Shown: positions 17,037-26,915, counted from the first letter of the stretch. The stretch: 40,378 bases of DNA from CAZFZT01 sp964523675 (GCA_964523675.1 CAZFZT010000022.1:1-40378); one strand, 5' to 3'. The notes: generated by a model not told the origin, from the letters alone. Made by a program: numbers and translations.

Positions 17037-19019
17037 TCAGGTGCGCACACCTTTGGCAAGAGCTGTGGCGATCGTGCCGTTTTGACTGAGCTTGCGACGA
17101 CGCTCGATCAAGTCGCGCAGATGATCAGCCCCTGTAGGATCCGGCTGCTGGGTTCTGCAGCGCTGCTGAAACTCCGCAATGAGCTGGTTGTGCTCGGCAA
17201 GCTCGACGTGCGAGAGCAGCGCAGTAACGGCATGAGCGATCGCCTCCGTCACGGGGGCGGCTGCATGACAGATACGCTCGCCCTCGAAGTAAAGCGCTGA
17301 GGCAAGCGACTTGGCCTCAGGACTCCGCAACTCACCGAGCAGGCGCTGCATTGTGAACGGTTCGCCGATCTGCATCCACTTCAGGATGAGCTCGGCAATT
17401 GAACGAGCAGACGGTTCGAGAATGTTGCTGCACTCAACGAGTTCCCAAACTCGGCCAGTTCGGCTGTCCGCTTCAATTGTGCATTGCCCAAGTGATGGAT
17501 CATAGATGAGGACGGCAAGCAGTTCATGCTCAGCGCGGCGCCGGGCCGGTGACAGAAGCGCCGAACGAGGTTGATCCTGTAGGAAAGCGATTGCGGGTTC
17601 CGCCACTTTATTGTGATCGTCCTGCTGTAGAAGCGGCCGCTGCCGAGGACGAGGCATGAGGCGCTCGATCTCATGCATCGGCACAGCAAGCAAATCAGAG
17701 AGTTGCGAGAGAACGAATCTTTTGCGCACGCCCTGCATCGCTGTAAAGCCGAGTCGCGACAGGTCTCCCAGAAATTCCTCAAGCCGCTTCTGACGTGAAG
17801 AGAGGCCAGCCGCATCTTGGAGCGTCTGGCGGAAGCGGCGGACCTTATACGCCAACGCGTCCTCGGCAGATGCGATCAATTCGCGAAGGCGTTCCGCGCC
17901 GCCTTCCTGCCGCAGTACATCATCAGGGTCGAGCCCGCCGGGAATCGCGCAGATACGCACATCCACCGGCTGGGCGAAGAACACCTCAACGCCGCGATCG
18001 GCTGCTCGCAATCCCGCTTCATCGCCATCGAAAAGCAGAACAACGGTGTCACACAGCCGCGCGAGCATTCCGGCGTGCTCTGTTGTTAACGCAGTGCCAA
18101 GTGTCCCGACGACGTTGCGAAGGCCATGCTGATGCGCGGCTATGACATCCGTATACCCTTCGGTGACTACCGCCACCTTCGACTCGATAATGGCGCGCTT
18201 CGCCAGGTGCAGGCCATAAAGCGTGCGCGACTTCTGAAAGATTGCACTCTCGGCACTGTTGAGGTACTTCGGCTCGTCTTCGGGATTGATCTTCCGCCCG
18301 CCGAATGCAATCGGTTGGCCGACCTCGTTACAGATCGGAAAGATAAGGCGATTGCGGAAGGCGTCGTAAGTTCGATTTTCGCCGTTCATGCCCTCCCGCC
18401 GCTTGAGCAGGCCCGCCGCGATGAAATGCCCCTCAGGAAGGTTGCGTTTGCGAATCACGCTCAGCAGCCCATCCCAGCGGTCCGGCGCCAAGCCGATCAT
18501 GAACTCTCGAGCCATGTCAGAACTCATGCCGCGCGATTCAACGATGTCACGACCGACCTTCCCGACGGATTCAGAATGTAGAACCCGCTGGAAGAACTGC
18601 GCTGCAAGGTCATTCGCTGCCCTCAGATCGCTTCGCCTTGCCCCTCCTTCGTCGCCATGATCACCATGATCGCCATGACCACCATGATCGCCATAGGCAG
18701 CGTTTCGGCTGGCCCGCTCGGGCGGCCTCAGCGCAATTCCTGCTCGGTCCGCCAGGAAACGCAGCGCTTCGACAAAGTCCAACCGGTGATAGTGCTTGAC
18801 GAAGTCGAACGCATCACCACCAGCGCCGCAGGCATGACACTTATAGAAGGCATGATCCTTGTGAGTGACGACCGCGAACGAGGGCTTGTGGTCATCGTGG
18901 AACGGGCACAGGCCGACATGCTCACGCCCTTTGGGACGCAGCGCGACGTGCTCGCCGATAAGCGACACAAGATCCGTTGCGTCACGGACTCGATCAACAT
19001 CGGAATAACCCGCTGGCAT
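17037..19019 (-). CDS. dnaG: DNA primase with a Gly-Asp-His repeat insertion
   Basis: A 660-residue primase that makes RNA primers at the replication fork. Start at the ATG at 19019 (MPAGYSDVDRVRDATDLV), which matches the family N-terminus; the frame is open upstream only through a repeat array. Seen: zinc-binding Cys38, His41, Cys61 and Cys64 (LCPFHDDHKPSF, YKCHACGAGGDAFDF); the RNA-polymerase domain; the TOPRIM motifs VVTEGYTDVIAAHQ and LLFDGDEAG; and a C-terminal helicase-binding region. Between zinc domain and polymerase domain (110-125) is a run of GDH/GGH tripeptides encoded by a 9-bp DNA repeat, a site where the family has a flexible linker. It is co-directional with rpoD. Confidence 0.95.
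   Translation of the reverse strand: MPAGYSDVDRVRDATDLVSLIGEHVALRPKGREHVGLCPFHDDHKPSFAVVTHKDHAFYKCHACGAGGDAFDFVKHYHRLDFVEALRFLADRAGIALRPPERASRNAAYGDHGGHGDHGDHGDEGGARRSDLRAANDLAAQFFQRVLHSESVGKVGRDIVESRGMSSDMAREFMIGLAPDRWDGLLSVIRKRNLPEGHFIAAGLLKRREGMNGENRTYDAFRNRLIFPICNEVGQPIAFGGRKINPEDEPKYLNSAESAIFQKSRTLYGLHLAKRAIIESKVAVVTEGYTDVIAAHQHGLRNVVGTLGTALTTEHAGMLARLCDTVVLLFDGDEAGLRAADRGVEVFFAQPVDVRICAIPGGLDPDDVLRQEGGAERLRELIASAEDALAYKVRRFRQTLQDAAGLSSRQKRLEEFLGDLSRLGFTAMQGVRKRFVLSQLSDLLAVPMHEIERLMPRPRQRPLLQQDDHNKVAEPAIAFLQDQPRSALLSPARRRAEHELLAVLIYDPSLGQCTIEADSRTGRVWELVECSNILEPSARSIAELILKWMQIGEPFTMQRLLGELRSPEAKSLASALYFEGERICHAAAPVTEAIAHAVTALLSHVELAEHNQLIAEFQQRCRTQQPDPTGADHLRDLIERRRKLSQNGTIATALAKGVRT
18657..18692. 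repeat. 9-bp tandem repeat inside dnaG
   Basis: Four contiguous units on the plus strand: ATGATCACC, ATGATCGCC, ATGACCACC, ATGATCGCC. On the coding strand they encode GDH/GGH tripeptides in the linker after the zinc domain. The 9-bp unit keeps frame whatever the copy number. Confidence 0.85.
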
Positions 19020-19071
19020 CGTCACGTCTGATCTATCAACTCCGGCAATGGAGGAGCAGCATCCGGAAAGC

Positions 19072-19120
19072 ACCGAGGAGCGAGCACCGAGTACCGAGTG
19101 CCGAGTACTGCATACCGAGC
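19072..19120. repeat. Heptamer array upstream of dnaG (ACCGAGT type)
   Basis: Seven contiguous 7-bp units on the plus strand: ACCGAGG, AGCGAGC, ACCGAGT, ACCGAGT, GCCGAGT, ACTGCAT, ACCGAGC. The array ends 53 bp before the dnaG start. Its consensus is the reverse complement of the ACTCGGT array upstream of trpS. Confidence 0.85.
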
Positions 19121-19701
19121 GTTTGCTTTCCTCGGCTCCTTCCACATGAGCTTCACGAGCATACCTGCCTCTGCCGCCTCCCACCGCACTTGAGGCGGTC
19201 GGAGGCCTGATCACCCTATTTCGTTACAGGCCCAGTTGGAAGCACCCATCGAATCTGATCGAGCCATGACCGACCAACCCTGGGTGCCGACTCGTGGTAC
19301 GCGAAGCAGGTTTTGGGTTCTCCGGCGATTCTGATGGCAATTGACCCATCATCTTGTGTGCCGAATCTTGTTCCCAGTGTTATGGCGTACAGGCGAATCT
19401 GAAGCAAACGGTACGCTCAAACAAGGCGGGGTCAAACGAACTGAACAAATTTTTGTCAATTCCGGCAGGATTCGGATTGTCAGAAGCGTCTTCCCAGTTT
19501 ATCTACCCCCACGCCCCCCACTGCCTTGCCGCTCTGCTGTGGCATGACCGGCCCCGGACGGCCGGATTTCTGAACCCGCCGCCCACGGACGGCCGAAAGA
19601 AACTGCCACCCCGCTTCCGCAAGCGTCGAAAGCGTCCAACCACCCTTCTCGCCCTGCTGAAGTATCATCCCCGCTTCACGCTCGGCAATGGAGCAGTCCC
19701 C
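19121..19701. other. Intergenic region without a convincing gene
   Basis: A 580-bp stretch between the dnaG-side repeat array and the next plus-strand lipoprotein. A 63-codon minus-strand frame (19216-19407) is open but lacks a ribosome site, motif or relatives I know, and nothing else persuades me. It should hold the promoters for dnaG-rpoD and the lipoprotein. Confidence 0.4.
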
Positions 19702-19944
19702 ATGGAGACGACCAAACATCATCGCAATTGGGAAGGGTGCACGCCCAGCCCCATGTCGCCGTCGCGACTCATTGCCACCCTGCCGCTTGCCTCTCTGATT
19801 GCACTACCGCTCCTGGCCGGCTGCGCACAATCTGCGACCACGAAATGGGCGCAGAAATCCGCCATCATTCAACCCGCCGATCGACCAGCAGCACTTTCGG
19901 TCTTCAGCGCGATGACGCCCGATGATGGTGAGGAAGTTCAGTAG
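19702..19944 (+). CDS. Small predicted lipoprotein
   Basis: An 80-residue frame starting METTKHHRNWEG, with GGAG eight bases before the ATG at 19702; a second ATG at 19753 would give 63 residues beginning at the signal peptide proper. Seen: a hydrophobic segment ending in lipobox LLAGC, followed by about 40 polar residues (TKWAQKSAIIQPADRPAALS). No family recognised. The gene lies 94 bp upstream of ftsW on the same strand and might share its transcript. Envelope location is inferred from the lipobox. Confidence 0.5.
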   Translation: METTKHHRNWEGCTPSPMSPSRLIATLPLASLIALPLLAGCAQSATTKWAQKSAIIQPADRPAALSVFSAMTPDDGEEVQ

Positions 19945-20038
19945 GGCGCTCCTGACGGGGGCGATCCGCCTGAGAGTCGGATGCATGTTCCGGTCACGTT
20001 TCAATCGAATAGCGCGGCTGCGCCGATAACGTGGTCAC

Positions 20039-21205
20039 ATGCGCGCCGGTCAGGGTCTACTGCTCATTGTCATCACGCTGCTGATGTTCGGCGTGGTTAT
20101 GGTGTCGTCGGCCGGTCTCTCCGTCAGAACCGGTGATTCGGTGACGCTTCAGGAGATTCTTCTCGGCAAGCCGACCTTTCTCGCAGCGCTCGCTGTCGTC
20201 GCAATGTTCATTGGAACCCGTGTTCCGATTCACCACATATACCGCGCGAGGGGCCTTGCCTCGCCGGTTCCATGGATCGTGCTTGTGTCGGTTCTGCTTC
20301 TTGTCGCTGTTCACCTTCCGGGGATCGGGCGCGAGGTGAATGGCGCAAGGCGCTGGCTTGCAGTCGGACCGATCGGCTTTCAACCCAGCGAGATCGCGAA
20401 GTGGGGACTGCTCGTTGTGCTTGCATGGCACTGCGCCCGGAGAGCCGGGTCGATGCATCGAATGTCGACGGGATTCGGGCCGCCCATGGCGCTCACTGCC
20501 CTCATGTGCGGCCTGATCGTCAGCGAAGACCTTGGCACCGCCGCCCTCATCGGCGCTGTGGCTGTATGCGTTCTGCTGGCAGGCGGCGTCAAACTATGGC
20601 AGGTCGGTCTGCTCGTGCCCGTTGGATCGTGTGCATTCGTCCTGGCAGTCCTCACGAGCCCTTATCGCATCAACAGGCTCCACGCATTCATTGACGCATA
20701 TCAGGATCCACAGGGCATCGGCTACCACGTTCTTCAATCGATGGCTGCGGTAAGCGGCGGCGGGCTGGCGGGCCGCGGGCTTGGCAACAGCATCCAGAAG
20801 TTCGGCTACCTCCCTGAGGCCACGACCGATTTCATCTTCGCCATCATCTGCGAGGAGATGGGCGCTGTCGGCGCATTGGTTGTCATCTCTCTTTACGCAG
20901 GTCTGCTTCTCTGCGGCATCTCGATCATTCGTTCAGCAATGCACCCCTTCGCCCGCCTGCTCGGCCTCGGCATTCTGCTCACGGTCGGCCTACAGGCGCT
21001 CATCAACCTCGCAGTGGTCACAGGCACCGCTCCAACGAAAGGCATCGCCCTGCCCCTGCTCAGCGCGGGCGGCACCGGCTGGATCCTCACCGCCTTCTGC
21101 ATCGGCCTGCTCGTGGCTATCGAGCGAGAACCTGATCCGCAGAAGCTCATCACGGAGCCGATCACAACTCGCTCGTCGGCGAGAAGTGAGGTTGGCTTTC
21201 AATGA
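20039..21205 (+). CDS. ftsW: FtsW/RodA/SpoVE (SEDS) peptidoglycan polymerase
   Basis: A 388-residue integral membrane glycosyltransferase of the SEDS family, which polymerises lipid II during division or elongation. Family motifs seen: GARRWLAVGPIGFQPSEIAK, SEDLGTAALI, AFIDAYQDPQGIGYH, GLAGRGLGNSIQKFGYLPEA then TDFIFAIICEEMG, and PTKGIALPLLSAGGTG, with about ten hydrophobic helices. The pattern fits FtsW/SpoVE better than RodA, but the split is not certain from sequence alone. No Shine-Dalgarno is obvious. Its last 44 bp overlap the 3' end of the convergent kinase gene. No mur genes are in the window, so it is detached from the usual division cluster here. Confidence 0.9.
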   Translation: MRAGQGLLLIVITLLMFGVVMVSSAGLSVRTGDSVTLQEILLGKPTFLAALAVVAMFIGTRVPIHHIYRARGLASPVPWIVLVSVLLLVAVHLPGIGREVNGARRWLAVGPIGFQPSEIAKWGLLVVLAWHCARRAGSMHRMSTGFGPPMALTALMCGLIVSEDLGTAALIGAVAVCVLLAGGVKLWQVGLLVPVGSCAFVLAVLTSPYRINRLHAFIDAYQDPQGIGYHVLQSMAAVSGGGLAGRGLGNSIQKFGYLPEATTDFIFAIICEEMGAVGALVVISLYAGLLLCGISIIRSAMHPFARLLGLGILLTVGLQALINLAVVTGTAPTKGIALPLLSAGGTGWILTAFCIGLLVAIEREPDPQKLITEPITTRSSARSEVGFQ

Positions 21206-24200
21206 GTTGGCGCAGTTGTGCGTGATAATTGGGGCCAACGTCAGCCGAAAACGCGAGCCGAAATCCGACATCCGGGAACAGGTCATGTTCGGGCCTTGCG
21301 TTTGCGCCACGAGGGCGAAGGACATGCGCTTCCCGCGGCGCCAGTTCAGGTCGCGACAACGCTGAACCGCCAATTACACGTACCGAGCTCAGTTTGCCCG
21401 CGAGGAGCCATTGGGCAAGCGCTTCAGGTGTCGTCAAGAGCGATCGATCTTGTATGTCCTCGTCAGGGAGAACGAACTCCCATACGTTGCCGAAGAGGTC
21501 GCGAAACTGATGCTCCGGCCGGGGCTGATCGATTGACGAGGAGATCGGACGAAACCAAAGGTATCCATCATCGATGCTGAGAAACGAGTCCCCGCTCCGA
21601 GGCCGACCATCCTTTGGCTCTCCAAACGCGCCGTGGCTCGGCCCGAACTCCGGGTAGCCGTGTACAAAGGACCGCCTTGCCCGGCCAAGGCCATCTAATG
21701 GCCCTTCGTATGGACCGTTGCTATCAGTGCCTCGAACCAATGTACTGCGAATGTTTCGCCAGCGCTCGGCGTACCGTTTCCACGTCTCGTCCCGCATGTT
21801 ATCGCCCGTCGAAGGTTCCTGGGGCGCGGCCGCCAGCCATTCAGCTACGGTCGGCAGGCGGCATCCCAACTTTGCCGCGGAACGAACAGCCATCTCAACG
21901 GAAACCTGCTGCATCGGATGACCGGCGCTTGGCAGGTTCGCTTCCTGATCGTCAGAATAAGTGGGCGAGGCGGGCATGCGATCGTGCGCAAGAATCCAAT
22001 CGGCGTCATTCTGGGGGCTGCCGCCTTCCCGCAAGTAAAACTGAATCTCGCTGCCATCCGACGCTCGAGTTCCTCCACCACCCGGTCCCACTTCATTCGC
22101 AAGCCAACGGTCGCCGACTGTCAACGCGCTCCCCGACCAAATCCACACGCGCGCTCCTGTGCGCTCATCCAGGGGAGGCCGGGGCGGAAACTGCGACGAT
22201 CTGTCCGTCACCCATTCCATCATGTTCAGCACGTTCTGCTGGCCAGGTACATTCTCCATGATGTCAATCAAGTGGCCGAGGGACACCTCTGTCGTGCAGA
22301 GCCAAGTCGGCGAAGCATCTGCTGAACCCTCTGTCACTCGGCGGAAGACCAGTGGATGCGAGTTCGGCCAGGAAGTTTCTGATTTCTTGACGCGCCAACC
22401 CTCATCCGATTGCCGTTCGCATTCCCACCCGGGTGGACAGAAGACGACATACTCACCATCGACATCGGTGCCGGGGATGGCGGACCAGCCAAGTCTACCC
22501 GGCCCGACATCGCTCCAGTCGCTGGCATCCGCACCGCGCTGAGCGGCCGGTTGGTCAAGCACGTCAAGCAATTCCCTCAGATGACGGCCAAACGTTCCGC
22601 CATCTTCATCAGGCGCCTGGACATCAAACTGATTCTCGCGTAGCCAGGTATTGAGTTGTGCTGCCGCGTGGACCAATGCATCGTCAGCACGTCCTCCTGT
22701 CCTCGCTAGCGCCTTCAACTCGTTGAGCAGAAACGCGAAGTGGAGGCGGCGTTTCCAGTCTTCTGGATTGAAGCCGTAGTCCGCCAGCCAGTCGATCCCG
22801 TCGATCTGCTCGAAGTGCGACCAATCGACACCAAACTCTTCCATCTGATCAATGACCGCCTGTGATTCATCGCTCTGGTGAACCAGATGCACAAGCCATC
22901 TGCGTGGCTGGGATTCCTTCATCTCCCGCTCAAGTTCTTCTCGTCTCGCCGGATCTTCGAGGCGCTCGACCACGCTGCGGTAAGCAGTTGCCGCTTCGAT
23001 CTCGGCTTGCAACGTAAGTGGCGGCTGCATCACCTCCGCTGCTCCCATGCGCCGCCATGCTGCGATGATGCGCTCCGGGTATCTAGCGGTGTTGTTTTCA
23101 GCAATGAATCGAGTCAATTCGGCGTGCCGATCCATTGGGGGAAATTGATCTTCGAACCACACCAGCCGCTCTCTTACATCTTCGACAGACCCTTGTTCCG
23201 CCAATGCTGCGAGCAGTTCAGCATCAATGCTATCGAACTCATCTTGGATTGAGATCTCTGCGCTTGCGTCCGAGTAGGGGTCGCTGGGGGTGTAACCCTC
23301 ATCCAGCATGGCTTGAATGTTCAAGCACGTCTGCCAAGCGGTAGAAAGGGCGAGCTGCCACTCGTTGAACGCTTGTGCTTCTTCCTCCCACGTTCGCGTT
23401 GCCAGGCGCTGCCAATCCATGCTCGATACGATCATGTCCTCGCGCTTTGCCTTGGCGGCTTCGCGCAGCGGCTCACTTACTTGAATGCGAAGAGCGTTGT
23501 CAGCGGCGTTGATGGCAGCTTTTGCTGCAAAGAGTGCATTTGCCTGACTGCACTCATCGAGTTCGCCCAGACGCTGCACGACATCTTGCCATCGCTCGCA
23601 CACCTGTGGGAGCGGCCAATTGCAGGCGCTCAACTGGACAACACGATCGGCACAGTTCCCGATGCATTCGCTGATTTCTGCATCCACCAAGGTCACGAGG
23701 TCATGCGCACGTGTCGTGAGCTTGTCGATCTCAGCTTTCCACGCCCGCTCCGTTGACCTGCGACGATCCCACTCCTGGCTCCCGAGTTCTTGCAAATCTA
23801 TGAGCAACGTCTCAGCCGCGTTGCCGGCAGTTCCTGCGAACTCCTCTGGACATCCTTCCGCAATACGATGCTGCTCAATCTTCACTCGGCTTTGGAGGTC
23901 GTCCAACGCTCCACGGGGGTCTGCTTCGGCCGAGAGAAGTCGATACTGATCGCGCGCAATCTCCGCCCTCCAGCTCTTGAGCATGTCCACCGATGTAATC
24001 GGGTTACCACTCGTGTACAGCTGCGCATTCTCCCTAAGCTCAAGGTGATCCAAGGTGGCCCAGTTCTGCGTTGCAGCATCATGGACCGTCTCAAGCTCAC
24101 GTTGCCAGGATTCGATGGAATCTTGAAGATCGCTGAATGTCTCCTGCTTGGAAAGGGCTGATGCAATCATTGCAACGCCGTGATCGCGCAGGGAGATTAA

Positions 24201-26651
24201 CAGCGGATCAGGGCCATCGCCCAGGGGCGTGCCCGACGCAACCGCGCCAATTCTCGCCAGCGTTCCCGCGGCCCCTGTCAATTGCATCCATTCCTTCTCA
24301 ACCTCCAGCGCGCGTTGATACTGATTGGCAGCCACGCGGACTGCATCAAGCAATGCGATCCGATCCTGCGGCGTCAGATCGTTGGTGGGATCGATCAGAA
24401 AAAGCAAGCGGGATGCGCTGTCTTGTAATCCAGCAGCAGGACGCCGCCATCCGCGCGATTCAAGCCGCTCAACCAGGTCTTCTGCATCGCGCATGCACGA
24501 ACGAAGCTGGTCGGTCACCTCGCCGAGATGGTGCACAAGCATCTCCAGCTCAGTCGAACCTACTGTGTTGCCCGTCGCAATGGAATCCGGCCGTGGCAAA
24601 GTCCCATAGGTCATGATCGCCGCAAGCTGCTCCGCCTCGATCATGCAAGGGCCGCCGTCTATCGGCTTTCCGTCATAGAACGCGAGCGTTGGCGCCCAGA
24701 CTGCATAGAACGGTTGGTACTGGTCGACAAGATCGCCGGCATCCACCGGCCGAGTCCAGTACCACGCAGCCGCACCAATCGTGAGAAGCGCCAGAACACT
24801 CACAGCCGCCACAGCCAAAGCGCCGCGCCCGACTTTCGGAAAGCGCGCAGTCGTGCTCCCACCCATTTCGTCCAGCCGCGACTGCACCTCCTGCCACGCT
24901 CCTCGGTGGTTGAGTAAGTTCTCGCACAAACTTCGCCATCGGTCGCCATGCGTACCCAAGCGTCGCCATGCCTGCGAGTCGTCGATATGCACTACCTTTC
25001 CATCGGGCGGCTTCTGCTGCGTCACCAGCTGATAGATGATCCGTCCTAAATCGACGAAGTCGGCTCGCTGCGCTGCCAGCGCGCCTTCTGCAGCAGTGCC
25101 GGAATGGTGCAATGCACTGCCGCTCTCGGCTGGACCTGCTGATGGATCAGTGAGCGCGATGCGCGCGGCTCTAAGATTCACATCACTGAGCAGAATGTTC
25201 GACGGCTTGAGGCGACCGTGCGATCGCTTGAGCGAATGCTTGAGCGCCAGCAGCGCCCCGACCACCTGGCGAGTAAAGCGAAGCAACTGCTTGTGATCCG
25301 GCTCAGCATGATCGATCACCTGCGCGAGTGACGCCGGATACTCCTTCGTGACATAGAACGCTACGGGGCCTGCAACGGAGGTGATACTTGGCCTTGAACC
25401 CGGCTCCCCCGAAAGTCCGGGGCCGGCATAATCAAAAATCGGCGCCCATGACTCCGGATCGTGCTTGGCGGCGTATTGCTGAATCCGCGCTCGCTCAACA
25501 AACTCGCGGCACATCCTGGAGGCGTGTTCATGACCAAAGAGTTCTGGATCAGGTTGGATGATCTTGCGGCACAGCGGTACACCCTCAGCGCCAGGCAGAT
25601 GATGCCCCGGTGCCAGCCGAACGCGCTGCACTCTGCTTGCGCCAACCGCGATCTCGCCGAGCACTTCATATCCCGCTCCACTCGGCCTGCCTCCCGAAGG
25701 TAACTCGTCTCCACCGAAGCTGACCTGCCCCCCACCAGCAAATGAGCCCCCACCTGTCGCCGCAAACTCGGCGATGGCCATTTCGATTTCTGCAACTGCG
25801 ATACTGATGTCGCCCAGGCGGTCATCCTTGTCTTTCGCCAGGCACTGCCGCACAAGTTCGTGCAATCGCTGCGGCACATCTGACGGCAGGCGGCCCCAGT
25901 CGGGATCGACATGACAGGTATTCGTGATGACGTGCATCGTCGTCTCACCGCCAAACGCCTGCTCGCCGGTGAGACAGATGAAGAGAACCGCGCCGAATGA
26001 AAAAATGTCACTTCGATGATCAACACCCTTCCCGTAGATTTGCTCCGGACTCATATACCCTGGCGTACCGATGATCTGCCCCGGGTTCGTGGCGAAGGTG
26101 GCGGTCACGTCGTCATCGGGTGACCCGGATGCCGCGAGGCCCCGATCGCGCTTGGCAAGGCCGAAGTCGAGCACTTTCACCTTGTGCTCCCGTGTGAGCA
26201 TGATGTTGCCCGGCTTGATGTCGCGGTGCCAGATGCCCTCGGCATGCGCTGCTGCGATGGCCCGGCCGATCTGCACGCACACCTTCAGCGATTCGAGCAG
26301 GTCGATTCGCTTTTTCTTGAGCGCTCTCGAAAGATTCTGGCCCTCGACATACTCCATCACCAGCAGCCATGCGCCGCTGTCAGTTCGCTCGATGCTGTAA
26401 ATGGCTGCGATGTTTGGATGATGCAGCTTGGCAAGGTTCTTTGCTTCCTCGCGAAATCTGCGCAGCCGCTCGGGATCGCTCTGCACTGCCTCTGGCAGGA
26501 CCTTTATCGCAACCAACCGATCAAGGTCAGGATCTCTGCAGAGGTACACAACGCCCATGCCGCCGCGGCCGAGCTCGCGCTCGACAACGTACTTCCCAAG
26601 GTTCTCCGGAAGCGGCTCCTGAGGTTGGAATGGGTTCTTCGGAGCGTCCAT
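21162..26651 (-). CDS. Giant Ser/Thr kinase with pseudokinase, TM segment and FGE-like domain
   Basis: An 1829-residue membrane protein from the ATG at 26651 (a GTG six codons upstream also fits). Domains in order: Hanks-type kinase (22-296) with G-loop GRGGMGVVY (29-36), Lys50 in VAIKVL, HRD at 142-144, DFG at 162-164 and GTPGYMSPEQ; a degenerate second kinase-like domain (about 325-598) with HGRLKPSNILL in place of HRD-x-KP-x-N and no DFG; one membrane helix (about 609-630); about 750 helical, charged residues outside; and a C-terminal formylglycine-generating-enzyme-like (sulfatase-modifying factor) domain with RLPTVAEWLAA, FRDLFGNVWEFV and DVGFRLAFS. The first kinase looks active. The FGE-like domain may bind a ligand rather than modify sulfatases. 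It is convergent with ftsW. Confidence 0.9.
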   Translation of the reverse strand: MDAPKNPFQPQEPLPENLGKYVVERELGRGGMGVVYLCRDPDLDRLVAIKVLPEAVQSDPERLRRFREEAKNLAKLHHPNIAAIYSIERTDSGAWLLVMEYVEGQNLSRALKKKRIDLLESLKVCVQIGRAIAAAHAEGIWHRDIKPGNIMLTREHKVKVLDFGLAKRDRGLAASGSPDDDVTATFATNPGQIIGTPGYMSPEQIYGKGVDHRSDIFSFGAVLFICLTGEQAFGGETTMHVITNTCHVDPDWGRLPSDVPQRLHELVRQCLAKDKDDRLGDISIAVAEIEMAIAEFAATGGGSFAGGGQVSFGGDELPSGGRPSGAGYEVLGEIAVGASRVQRVRLAPGHHLPGAEGVPLCRKIIQPDPELFGHEHASRMCREFVERARIQQYAAKHDPESWAPIFDYAGPGLSGEPGSRPSITSVAGPVAFYVTKEYPASLAQVIDHAEPDHKQLLRFTRQVVGALLALKHSLKRSHGRLKPSNILLSDVNLRAARIALTDPSAGPAESGSALHHSGTAAEGALAAQRADFVDLGRIIYQLVTQQKPPDGKVVHIDDSQAWRRLGTHGDRWRSLCENLLNHRGAWQEVQSRLDEMGGSTTARFPKVGRGALAVAAVSVLALLTIGAAAWYWTRPVDAGDLVDQYQPFYAVWAPTLAFYDGKPIDGGPCMIEAEQLAAIMTYGTLPRPDSIATGNTVGSTELEMLVHHLGEVTDQLRSCMRDAEDLVERLESRGWRRPAAGLQDSASRLLFLIDPTNDLTPQDRIALLDAVRVAANQYQRALEVEKEWMQLTGAAGTLARIGAVASGTPLGDGPDPLLISLRDHGVAMIASALSKQETFSDLQDSIESWQRELETVHDAATQNWATLDHLELRENAQLYTSGNPITSVDMLKSWRAEIARDQYRLLSAEADPRGALDDLQSRVKIEQHRIAEGCPEEFAGTAGNAAETLLIDLQELGSQEWDRRRSTERAWKAEIDKLTTRAHDLVTLVDAEISECIGNCADRVVQLSACNWPLPQVCERWQDVVQRLGELDECSQANALFAAKAAINAADNALRIQVSEPLREAAKAKREDMIVSSMDWQRLATRTWEEEAQAFNEWQLALSTAWQTCLNIQAMLDEGYTPSDPYSDASAEISIQDEFDSIDAELLAALAEQGSVEDVRERLVWFEDQFPPMDRHAELTRFIAENNTARYPERIIAAWRRMGAAEVMQPPLTLQAEIEAATAYRSVVERLEDPARREELEREMKESQPRRWLVHLVHQSDESQAVIDQMEEFGVDWSHFEQIDGIDWLADYGFNPEDWKRRLHFAFLLNELKALARTGGRADDALVHAAAQLNTWLRENQFDVQAPDEDGGTFGRHLRELLDVLDQPAAQRGADASDWSDVGPGRLGWSAIPGTDVDGEYVVFCPPGWECERQSDEGWRVKKSETSWPNSHPLVFRRVTEGSADASPTWLCTTEVSLGHLIDIMENVPGQQNVLNMMEWVTDRSSQFPPRPPLDERTGARVWIWSGSALTVGDRWLANEVGPGGGGTRASDGSEIQFYLREGGSPQNDADWILAHDRMPASPTYSDDQEANLPSAGHPMQQVSVEMAVRSAAKLGCRLPTVAEWLAAAPQEPSTGDNMRDETWKRYAERWRNIRSTLVRGTDSNGPYEGPLDGLGRARRSFVHGYPEFGPSHGAFGEPKDGRPRSGDSFLSIDDGYLWFRPISSSIDQPRPEHQFRDLFGNVWEFVLPDEDIQDRSLLTTPEALAQWLLAGKLSSVRVIGGSALSRPELAPREAHVLRPRGANARPEHDLFPDVGFRLAFSADVGPNYHAQLRQLIESQPHFSPTSEL

Positions 26652-26915
26652 GATCGGGACGACGATCACACGGGAAAGGTTTCAGGCGAGCGTAAGGAAA
26701 GGTGGCGGCCGAGCGACGGAAGCTGGCCTGCAGGCAATCCCAAATGGAAGCCGCACGACCGATTCTGCGCCGATGAGACGATGACCGGCAGGTACGAAAA
26801 CGTCCTGCTGCCGTGCTCCGCCAGCAATGAAGTACACATGCACGCGTAGTGTACCGCAACTGCCTTCTCTGGAATCCTCGCCACGCCCGGCTGACATGCC
26901 GGTACGCTTGTATGG

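Noticed and set aside
19020..19214. A 65-residue N-terminal extension of DnaG
   Set aside because: It includes the heptamer array and precedes a start that already matches the primase N-terminus.
19216..19407. A 63-codon minus-strand hypothetical gene
   Set aside because: Composition is plausible, but there is no ribosome site, motif, family or operon context to support it.
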